From contig JAHEWK010000017.1 in assembly GCA_020740775.1 (NCBI GenBank), positions 1-64,000 on the forward strand: a DNA stretch of 64,000 nt, written 5' to 3'. Of the stretch, positions 55,907-64,000 are shown piece by piece. The stretch comes from Ilyonectria destructans (lineage: Eukaryota > Ascomycota > Sordariomycetes > Hypocreales > Nectriaceae). The notes beneath the pieces are model-generated. The model saw nothing but the letters and a program-made list of their open reading frames with translations, was not told the DNA's origin and did no database searches. Made by a program: the position numbers and the translations under genes. Position 1 is the first letter of the stretch. Every line of letters begins with the position of its first letter.

Positions 55907-58570
55907 TTACTTGAAAAGATCCGCAATGCCTGTAGACACCCTTGCATCCGCCGCTCCTCCTACGTCGCCGCTAATCGTTGAGTAACTGTCCCCAGAAGCG
56001 CCAAGGCCGACATCAAAGTCCAGCATCGATAGGAAAGGCGACGCCAGGGATGTTCCATCTTTCGAAATCGACTCGGTCATTCTTGAGCTGCTGCACATGG
56101 CACCATAGTCAACCATTAACCAGACGGTCGATGTCAAAGCTGAATCAATATCCGGCTCGGTGGAAGGATCGATAATAGCAGTAAAATCGTGGGCATAGGC
56201 ACTAAATGAGAGCAGTTTATTATACTTTGATATTAAGAAAACGGGTTAGCTGAAGCTTGCCGGAACGGGTCAAAGTGCCAGATGGTGTGAATGAACCATG
56301 TTTGTCGCGTGGTCCCAGAAGCGCCCTAACCATTCGAGAACTTTCAAAGCTTGCTGGCTCCCAAGGAGGAACCTGGGGGCAACCGTTTTCCCTTTGTCTT
56401 GCTCAGCGTGGATGACCATGAACAAAAGACCCCCGGCGACAGATGCCGCGTATGCGTAAAAGGAAGACTGCATGTAAGCATTGGACAAGATCTTGTTGTC
56501 TAATAAGGCTACTAATTTGCATGCGTGATCGCAGCTGGTCTGCAACGCACGACAAAAGAACGGCGTGCAAATCTTGGACCTAAGCTTTTGGAGTCGTAGT
56601 CGAAGAAGAAGGGGGTGATTGAGCAGGCAGTGGCATAGGTGCAAGGCAACCCGGGGAAACAGTATGTGACCCATAACTTGGTTATCGAGTGACCCATCGG
56701 CCTTTCGATGCCGGTCCAGGATGTCGTCCAAGGTCATCTCTTCTACCTGAAGATGATGTTCGACTAGGATGAGAAGGGAGTTGATGGTAGCAAACTCCGA
56801 GTGGGATGCCCATGGTGGTGTGTTGTCAGCGTCCCGTTCATACAGGACATATCTAGCGCACCGACCCAGGACGGATGCAGCGAGAATCATAAGAGAAAAG
56901 TTACTGGTCGAGCCCTCTAAGCTTATGTCCCAGCTCAGAAGCTGCTGTAAAGTCGTTGTCTTCTTCGAGGCACCGGCTCGGAAGGTTTCCTCGTCGCAGG
57001 GAAGCTGGACATGGCAATCCTCCGCGAAAACAGCCGAGGGGCGACCTCTGCCGCAGGACACGAGCTTGTCTAAGAGATAGACTGACCAGAAGACTCTCCT
57101 TCGCTCTTCTTGCTCGATGGCTGGCAAGGTGATATTTGGCTCCTCCATCAGTTGTAAGTCCTGAGAAATACGAATGGCAAGGCCAATTTTTAACCATGCC
57201 GAGCTTGTTCGACCAGCTAATTATTTGACATCGTCAAATCAGTCCACGCGGCCCTGGGTGTTGAGCTTGTAAAGGCGACAACTCACCAGTAAAATCAATT
57301 ATGGCCAGAATGCTTGTCGTCTGAGCAACGTGCAGGTTGGGGCGATCGTCAGCCGTCATGTGGTCATGGAGAACGGATAACCAAGCTTCCCTTGCGTAAG
57401 CCTCCATGGCCTCGTGGATTGAGCCCTTATAATACTTGTCGCCCGAAAACCTCAGCGCCGACGCAAGAACAGCGAAGAAAAGGCATTTTGGCAGTAGACC
57501 GTCGGCGCACTTTTGTCGAAAATTGTCTTCCTGGAAGTACGAGTAGGGCTGGTTGTGTATGTGGTTGAAATAAGTATCAACGAGAGATTGTACCACTGCA
57601 GGAGGGGGAAGGGTGGTGAAGAGGCTATGGAGTCGGAACGTTAGTCTCGGTAGCCAGAAGATCCAGCCAAGGTTGAAAAGAATAGACGCGAAAGCAACCG
57701 GGGGTTTCATACCTCGAATTTGATGACCCGTCTGTGTTCAAAGCGGTAGACACCAACCCAGATGGCCCATATTTGGATGATTGACATTCGAAAGAACCTT
57801 GACTGGGAGTCTTGGGGTTAGAGGTAGAACTAAACCAGACCTCTGATCGTTGTTCTTGATCCCATGATTCTTGACTGTAATGATGGATGGGTTGTCAAGA
57901 ACAACATCTTCGACATCAGATATTGCGTTGGAACGAACCTAGGGCCTACACACCCCTTACCACTCAACTGGGCAAGCTCAGACTCGATAACATTGATCCT
58001 CTGGAGCAATTTAGACTGACTCTGATCAGCAATTGTACACCCTCCCTCCCTCCCAGATTGGATTTATCGCTCCACAAGGAGGCTCTCACATTGATGGCAC
58101 TCAGCCATAACTGAGGTAACCGGTCTGTTGCGTCATGTTCCTCTAAAGCAGAGTACATCGCCATGGTCGACGAAGCTGTCGCTGGGTTGGTGCTGGGCCC
58201 ATAGTGGCAGACGCGACCACTTCGTCGGCAGGTGCGGCATCTGGGACGATCTCCAGAGCATCTCGTCTTTCGGTTTCTAATCAAGAAAAAGAGCTAGAAT
58301 CAACGAGACTGAGATATAGACCCAGGGGTGTTGCTAATTTGGCGACGGATGAAATCGGACAACTCGGGGCGCAGCGGGGACAAGTCAGAATGCTTACCGA
58401 CAATTGGTGCAAGCTTGGCGAATGCGTCGTATAGCACTAGACGTGGGCGCTGGCGTTGACAGCACAGGAGTATTATGCGATAAGGAGGGCAGTATTAATC
58501 CAGAGTCGCTCTCCCGTCGCTGACGCTGCAGGCTTCCGCTTGTTTGATGACCGGAGCCAGACACAGGCAT
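55907..58570 (-). CDS. Zn2Cys6 fungal transcription factor
   Basis: Nuclear regulator with an intact binuclear zinc cluster. ATG at 58570 (MPVSGSGHQTSG). Exons on the minus strand: 58570-58398, 58276-58090, 58021 to about 57964, about 57869-57713, 57624-57287, 57216 to about 56280, and a last exon ending 55907. The cluster is split by a 121-bp intron: QACTNCR joins NRKTRCSGDRPRCRTCRRSG, then RVC (C-x2-C-x6-C-x6-C-x2-C-x7-C). SKLLQRINVIESELAQL is the linker helix. Fungal_trans signatures: VDTYFNHIHNQPYSYF, ILAIIDFTAGRTSSAWLKIG, LAIRISQDLQLM, EERRRVFWSVYLLDKLVSCG. The last splice, near VHSHHLAL, and the exon 3/4 junction could not be fixed. Its target genes are unknown; it lies between the permease and the agmatinase. 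Confidence 0.85.
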
Positions 58571-59179
58571 GGCGTGGCCGAGAAGGGCACCAGATGGATA
58601 GTGGACTGATGTTGGTGCAGTGATGGTCAACGACGGACAGTAAGAAGCGAGAGCTGCTCTTTTCCTGGACTCTCTCCACGCGCTACTATTATATTATCTC
58701 AGTACCAGAGCCCCTGGCGCCAAATGGCAAAGCCAATAGTAAGGAGTTAGAATAAGTCTTGGCAACTATACCCCTTTTAGACATATAAGCGCCAAGCGGT
58801 ACGACTGCCCAAGAAATAAAGACGCCCTAGCTATCGCTGATGACTCATACTAGTTATTATTATCGACAACGTTTAATCGTTAAGCCCAAAGTCCCGTAGC
58901 GAGAGCAATAGATACAGAGAAACTAGCGATCCACCGATAGAAATACAGCTATCAAATCGCAAATGCAGGGGAAGATCTTCCTGAGGCAAAACTCAGAGTG
59001 GACAATCGGTGATACTATCCAACACAGTAATCTTTTCAGAAAAGACAGGGCAAGATCAAAATGGCAACTCTTATATCCAGCTATTGCATACATAGACCCA
59101 TTGTCGGCTTAGGAAAAAGCAATACAATTAGGATAAATAAAGCTGATGGCGCTAGACCGGCAGTATAAAAGTCCTATAC
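58571..59179. other. Intergenic region
   Basis: About 600 bp upstream of the zinc-cluster gene. Composition is mixed with short AT-rich parts. Some readable residue runs near 59100-59180 may extend the permease ghost. No gene or repeat is recognised. Confidence 0.4.
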
Positions 59180-59551
59180 AAGATATAAGAAGCAGCACTA
59201 ATTATAGAAGAGCTGAAGGTGGCCACCGTTCATCAAAACGGCGAACCTCACAATTGACAGAGCTTCCCGGCTTGCCATAAGACACACCATGAGACACAAG
59301 GAGAAAGCATCAGGCATAAATACGGGGAACCCTCAGTAGCGTTCTTCGTGACCGAGGATTGCCAATAATACTTCATCTGATTGGAGATTGGGAGTGCAGA
59401 GGAAGTCAATGCTGTCTTCAAGCTGACCCAGATCGATCTCGTCGGTCCTGTCGTGCGACCCGGGAGATCCCCGACGCTTAGAGCTGTTATGGAATGCAGA
59501 CTCTGGATGGCCGGTGAGTAGAACGCCACTAGGTCGTGTTCCCCGATCCAC
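59180..59551 (-). pseudogene. Ghost copy of the APC permease 5' end
   Basis: The minus-strand frame reads DEVLLAILGHEERY, a TGA stop, then GFPVFMPDAFSLCLMVCLMA and SREALSIVRFAVLMNGGHLQ to LFYN. This parallels the start of the active permease at 47.6-47.3 kb (DEDILARLGHKQELERKFSL; CLMASWEALATVIASALISG; LFYN), with the LMAS-x-EAL and GG...LFYN landmarks aligned. No membrane segments follow. It is an old, truncated duplicate on the same strand as the active gene, about 12 kb away. Confidence 0.65.
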
Positions 59552-60215
59552 GTTGGCTTAGCGGGTAAGCTACGCTTTGCGACCTAGTGTGGCGCCATCA
59601 GACGGCCATTCTGACGGGAGATAACAATGCTCACCAAAGACACATTTTAACCGAGGGCATCGGACTGGACATCACCTACATGAGGTTAACTAGCCTTACA
59701 CCCGGTCGCCCGCTAGACCGGAACTCCAATACCGGACATGAACAGTTCAATATCCCGATTCAGGAATTTAGCCGTCACAGAAATTTAGAAGCCTGGTATT
59801 CGTGAATTGCCACTGCTGGCGCTGAGTAGAGTCCCAGGCACATGTTTTTAAGGAGGTCCATCATCACCCCATTCAATTAAAAGCTAGCCAACAGGCCAGG
59901 ACAGGATGTCGGCGCAAAGTAATCTTCACTGGTAAACTCGGCTACGCATATATTGCTAGTATATCGTGTAGTTGGTTGTTTGCCAATTGCCACGCCACTT
60001 CTGGTCGATAGCGTTCGAAGTCAATCTTGAAACATTTCAAGGATACATTATGCATTGTGGCTCAACAATCTGCTCCGAGCACTCTTAACGCGCAATGGAT
60101 TTGGCATCGTTGGAGACGGAGTCAAGTAATGGGTTTACCAATGCCGAGAATGGCGGCTGCTAACCGCCGTCTCATGATGTTTGCTCGAGCGCATATTTGG
60201 CAGTTTCAGGGCAAG
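59552..60215. other. Intergenic region
   Basis: About 660 bp of mixed composition, with short frames of no coding character. It ends at the TA target of the MITE (60216-60217). Confidence 0.4.
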
Positions 60216-60217
60216 TA

Positions 60218-60519
60218 CGGAGGGCCCTTTCAAAAGTCTTGTCCAGAAGAAAAATCAACGCTAGTGAGTCAACCAATCATTACGAGGGTAAGTACACTAA
60301 GTACTTCCAGATTGCCGTAAGCCCTGGAAGATACCAGATTACAGCACCCCAGTGACCGCTAGGTCCTGATTAATAGCGCCTGCGACCCCTGAAGTTACAG
60401 CGGCCGTAGCGGATAAGTTGACGGAGGCTGCTACAGCCATATGTACCTCAGGGAACCGACAGGGATAAATATTTGTGGCGTCACTAGTGCTTGGACAAGA
60501 CTTTTGAAAGGGCCCTCCG
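60218..60519. mobile_element. 302-bp TA-target MITE
   Basis: A 28-bp terminal inverted repeat begins CGGAGGGCCCTTTCAAAAGT on both strands, flanked by TA at 60216-60217 and 60520-60521. There is no coding capacity. A relative, inverted in orientation, lies at about 25005-25256. TA target and terminus place it with Tc1/mariner-mobilised (Stowaway-like) MITEs. The MITE is GC-rich and un-RIPed. Confidence 0.85.
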
Positions 60520-60521
60520 TA

Positions 60522-60896
60522 CCCGCGCGCATTATGCCGTCCGTCACAAGGGCCCGCAAGCCCCGTAATGGTATCTTTTTGCCGTCTTGGTATGTGGGAG
60601 GCATCGGTCCGGACTTCGGAGTAACTGGTCTACTGTGGCTCTGAACCGACTGCGCCTGTGAGTCCAAACCTGGAAGTCTACCGTGGGGGCCTAACATTGG
60701 ATGGGTTATTGTCGTGGTTGTTGATCTCCGCATATTCTTGAGGAGTGTGGGGCACTACCAACCCACTTTTGGTATCATAACCGCCATTTCAAAGGTACTC
60801 CAAGAAAGAAAGGGAGGTTCGTATTTCAACTGTGCGATCACCAACGGGGAATGTATCGCCCTCAATCAATCAGTCTCCTTCCAACATCATCTCAAA
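60522..60896. promoter_or_regulatory. Agmatinase promoter region
   Basis: The MITE ends 376 bp before the agmatinase ATG, so it lies in or near the promoter. A frame runs into the gene from 60714 but the better start is 60897, which gives a signal peptide. No clear TATA box is seen. Confidence 0.4.
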
Positions 60897-62228
60897 ATGT
60901 TGTACCTTTCTGCTCCTAAAGTCTTCGCCGCGGCCGTCTCTCTGAGCTTCGCTTCAGGTCAATTCTTCCAGAAGCCGATGCAACAGAAAACCTCCCACTT
61001 CCTTAAAGCTTCGATTTTTCGCCACCGGCCAGCCTTGTTAGCTTCTGTTGACGAACCAGAACAGCGCGTGTACGATGACTTCCAGGACGATATTCCCTTT
61101 CAAGGCATTGCCTATTTCGCACACCTAAACAACACCAACTGTTTCTCCGCATCTAGCGATGGGACTTTTGACATTGGCATTGTCGGAGCTCCCTTTGATC
61201 TAGGCGTGACCTACCGCCCCGGTGCCAGATTCGGCCCAGCCGCGGCAAGGATGGGTTCGAGGAGGTTATCGCCCTCAATGGGCTACAGGCATGTTATTCC
61301 AATGACATTCCAGCGTAGTGCAAAGCCTAACAAACGAGCAGCATGGACCATGGCGTTAACCCGTTCCGAGACTGGGCGACGGTTGTGGATTGCGGAGATA
61401 TCTCGAACACGCCCTTTGACAAACTGCAAGCTATCCATGAGCTTCAGAAGGGGTGGGAGGCCATCGGCAAACGAAAAGTCCTCAACACTGACAAGGGCAA
61501 TGTTCCCCGGATCATTGGCATTGGCGGCGACCACACAATCAGTCTCCCCGCAATCCGCGCCTTGCACAAGACTTGGGGTCGCCTTGCCGTTCTGCACTTC
61601 GATTCGCATCTGGACTCGTGGGATCCTAAGCAACTCGGGGGAGGGTTGACAAAATACTCTGAAGTCACCCATGGCTCCATGTTCCATCTGCTTCACGAGG
61701 AAGGTCTCCTATCCAATTCCTCCAACATGCATCTTGGTTCGAGATCTATGCTGTTCGATAAAAAGTATGATCTCGAAAACGATGCTCGATGTGGCTTCTC
61801 ATATATTCGTGCGAGACAGCTGGATGAACTCGGGGTTGATGGAGTAGTACGCCGAATCGTTAGAACTGTCGGCGACAACTACGTATATGTGAGCATCGAT
61901 ATTGATGTGCTGGACCCAGGTACGTGTGAACCAGTCCTGCATAGCAGTAGCTGGGGCTGCCTTTCGGGAAATGTTTGCTAACATATATTCTAATCATCCA
62001 GCTTTTGCTCCTGCCACTGGAACCATTGAACCAGGGGGCTGGATATCTAGGGAATTGCTTCGAATCCTTAATGGGCTTGCGGAAGCTGGTGTTAAGATTA
62101 TAGGTTCGGACGTAGTCGAGTTCGCTCCCGCCTATGACAATACCGCAGAGACTACGGGCATCGTGATCTCGGAGATCATCTACGAAATTTTACAATGGAT
62201 GATCAAAGTACCAGTCTTTCGAGGGTAA
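60897..62228 (+). CDS. Secreted agmatinase/ureohydrolase family protein
   Basis: Expected to hydrolyse agmatine (or a related guanidine) to putrescine and urea. Exons 60897-61288, 61342-61919 and 62002-62228 give 398 residues. An N-terminal signal peptide (MLYLSAPKVFAAAVSLSFAS) suggests export. Family motifs with the two-manganese ligands: GIVGAPFDLGVTYRPGARFG, VVDCGDI, IGIGGDHTISLPAIRALHK, VLHFDSHLDSWDP, HGSMFH, YVYVSIDIDVLDPAFAPATG and the closing IIGSDVVEFAPAYD. The first intron (61289-61341) starts GC and ends AG; no GT donor keeps frame. Length and motif spacing are normal for fungal agmatinase-like proteins, many of which are secreted. Arginase or guanidinobutyrase activity is possible, as motifs alone do not fix the substrate. 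Confidence 0.9.
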
Positions 62229-62832
62229 AGAGTTGCACTAGAAAGCTCTATGACGGAGTTATAGCAACGGTGTCGAAATGACCTGAGGCTTGCACAAGCA
62301 CGGTGGACCTTTGATGTCTTTTCCAACAGACACATTACTGTTACGTGGAATTCCTGGCGCAGTGTATTATATCAATTCGGCCTACATCTTGCAAGTATAG
62401 AGGTCAATGTGTAAGCAACAGCTACTCGCTTGTACGTAACTCTTGTACCTGTAGCTAAATTGAGAGCCGACTGACTGTAGATCAATGGAGCTGGGACCCA
62501 TTCCATCAAGACTCATGTTATGGGCCGCAACGTACATCGTAAACTTGCACTGCGATAGTACGCTGGACGGAGTGAGTTCCTATTTTCCAAACCCTACATG
62601 GAATAACATAACCTGCTAATTGTAACTAGAGGCGATTCTAGATACACAAAAAGTACAAGTATGAATTGAAGCAACATTCTGGCGAGCACGCTAAGTTGTC
62701 AAAAGAAGAAAGAAATAGTTATAGGCGACCCGACCAGGATCAAATTGAGAGTCGGAACAAAGGAAAGAAATAAAGCTGCGCGACCGTCACCTCCACCCGG
62801 TCCTAATTCCTAATTACTTTAAGAGCATTCTC
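62229..62832. other. Convergent intergenic region
   Basis: About 600 bp between the agmatinase stop and the stop of the minus-strand regulator. It holds both 3' ends. No gene or repeat is seen. Confidence 0.5.
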
Positions 62833-64000
62833 CTAAAACACAACGCTAAACAAGACTGTAGGGTCACTGGCTGACCGCTCAGAATTCCACCAATTCTCGA
62901 GATCGTTGCACAATCTCTGGGTATCGGTCAAACCGACATTCCTGAGCCCCTGCAGTCTACCCAGAACAAACTCGCGGTAAACCTTTTTGGTCGTTCTCGA
63001 GCCACCAACTACCAGAGGGAATAATATCAGTGGTGCTGTTACGCTTCCTACGGGAATCTCTGCACAAGTATCGAGGATCCGCTCCGCAGAATCACTCGTA
63101 CTAAGTTCATTGTCCGTCCACTGATTTCTCAGGTCGGTCCAGAAGATCGTCCAAGCACTCCAAAACAAAGCTTCGTTGAACGAATTCAAGCACTGCGTCA
63201 GCGAGACTTCAGGTGGCTGTTTGGAAGTGGTGCTTGTGGGATGCAGGTCTTGGCGTTTGTTAATCACAGCCAAGTGCCGCCTGAGGCGTGCCTCCAGTCC
63301 ATCCACATCAGATTCGAACGTTCTGAGGCATTCTGAATGAGATATATTTGTACCCTGCAGGCCTGCCTTCTTCCGCTTGACAAGGGTTCCCAGCGTGTAC
63401 ATGATACTTGCCATCGCAGCAGACATGCCGGAGAACATGTCCAGGTCTCGAAAATGGTCGGAAGGAGCTGAATACCCATCAATCTCGCGAAGAGCATCGC
63501 CATGGCGATCATGGAACTCCAAGGCTGCGCTGAGGTAGTCCGGTGCGTTGATCGTATTAGTGTGAGCGCTGAATAACATGGCATTTAAGATGAAACCCAG
63601 CAACTTGACGAGATATAAGAAGCTCTCGTCTTCCGCAAGTTCCTTGAATAAGTCCTGGCAGAGCATGATAGCCACCTCCCCATGCGAAACTAGCCTGGGT
63701 GCGTTTTGGCTAGCGAGGAAGGCCATGCAAAAGACAAGAACAGTGGAAAATGTGAGAAGAGTCTGTGCAGTTTGATCAATGGATCCTTTCTCCCAGTCGG
63801 CTGGTTTCAGTGCCTCATGTTGTTGCAATTTTCCTTGGATGTTGTTTGCTTCGTCCTCCAAAAAGCAGCCTTCTGGGCCGAGAGGATCTTTACGATCCCT
63901 AGTGGTTATTATTTGGGCCAGATACAGAACAGCAGTCAGAAGAGCCGGGTCTGTCTCAGCCTGGGGAACCAGATACTTGAGAAATGGATTATCCTGGCGG
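62833..64000 (-). CDS. Fungal-specific transcription factor, C-terminal part (runs off window)
   Basis: A minus-strand frame opens beyond the right edge and reads QDNPFLKYLVPQAETDPALL, TAVLYLAQIITTRD, then YLVKLLGFILNAMLFSA, NEALFWSAWTIFWTDLRNQW and VYREFVLGRLQGLRNVGLTD, ending LFSVVF. This is the arrangement of the Fungal_trans_2-type C-terminal region of Zn2Cys6 regulators. The DNA-binding N-terminus lies outside the window. The frame is undamaged across the nearly 390 codons visible. Confidence 0.75.
   Translation of the reverse strand, partial: RQDNPFLKYLVPQAETDPALLTAVLYLAQIITTRDRKDPLGPEGCFLEDEANNIQGKLQQHEALKPADWEKGSIDQTAQTLLTFSTVLVFCMAFLASQNAPRLVSHGEVAIMLCQDLFKELAEDESFLYLVKLLGFILNAMLFSAHTNTINAPDYLSAALEFHDRHGDALREIDGYSAPSDHFRDLDMFSGMSAAMASIMYTLGTLVKRKKAGLQGTNISHSECLRTFESDVDGLEARLRRHLAVINKRQDLHPTSTTSKQPPEVSLTQCLNSFNEALFWSAWTIFWTDLRNQWTDNELSTSDSAERILDTCAEIPVGSVTAPLILFPLVVGGSRTTKKVYREFVLGRLQGLRNVGLTDTQRLCNDLENWWNSERSASDPTVLFSVVF

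Noticed and set aside
58394..58630. Start of the zinc-cluster gene at 58630
   Set aside because: That codon is TTG; the first in-frame ATG is at 58570 and precedes the whole cluster.
59555..59600. tRNA-like stretch with GTTGGCTTAGCGGGTAAGCT
   Set aside because: No T-arm consensus or closing acceptor stem follows.

Overview
The window is nuclear DNA of a filamentous ascomycete (Pezizomycotina). The genes carry short introns (45-121 bp) with fungal splice and branch sites, and the families are typical of these fungi: Zn2Cys6 regulators, a Pth11-like receptor, an NLR-type STAND protein, a secreted acid sphingomyelinase and an APC amino-acid permease. Long blocks are extremely AT-rich, and repeated DNA shows C-to-T and G-to-A changes as expected of repeat-induced point mutation (RIP). 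The species cannot be named from the sequence. The layout is a two-compartment genome: islands of moderate GC carrying genes, set between AT-rich blocks of decayed transposons.

Layout: 1-8.6 kb is AT-rich and includes a satellite-like array whose unit contains two palindromes. 9.86-12.38 kb is an intact acid sphingomyelinase. 12.89-13.91 kb is a young, GC-rich TRIM-type element (two identical 194-bp LTRs, no coding capacity). 16.25-23.82 kb is a full-length RIP-degraded Ty3/Gypsy element on the minus strand with 161-bp LTRs and a 5-bp target duplication; its priming motifs match those of the TRIM. 25.6-29.2 kb is a NACHT/ankyrin NLR-like gene with a doubtful P-loop junction. 31.7-33.2 kb is a Pth11-like membrane protein. 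34.4-36.1 kb is an intronless 551-codon gene of unknown function. 36.6-39.0 kb is a graveyard of regulator fragments around a solo Gypsy LTR, and 39.3-40.1 kb is a truncated PDR-type ABC transporter.

40.8-47.6 kb holds an aldehyde dehydrogenase, a fungal transcription-factor-domain protein and an APC permease. 49.1-55.1 kb is a TA-flanked inverted-repeat DNA transposon split by a 5.26-kb Ty1/Copia element. The Copia element has an uninterrupted, very AT-rich 1191-codon pol but no visible gag. 55.9-58.6 kb is an intact Zn2Cys6 regulator, 59.2-59.55 kb a ghost copy of the permease 5' end, 60.22-60.52 kb a 302-bp MITE, 60.9-62.2 kb a secreted agmatinase-family protein, and 62.8-64.0 kb the C-terminal part of another fungal transcription factor running off the window.

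How the genes may work together (inference): agmatinase, aldehyde dehydrogenase, a GABA/amino-acid-type permease and several regulators could form a loose island for agmatine, putrescine and GABA use, interrupted by transposons. Most other genes look like independent surface-sensing, lipid-degrading or recognition functions of an accessory region. The most unusual items are the TRIM/Gypsy pair sharing primer sites, the gag-less intact Copia element at the centre of a palindrome, the palindromic satellite, and the GC-rich orphan gene at 34.4-36.1 kb.
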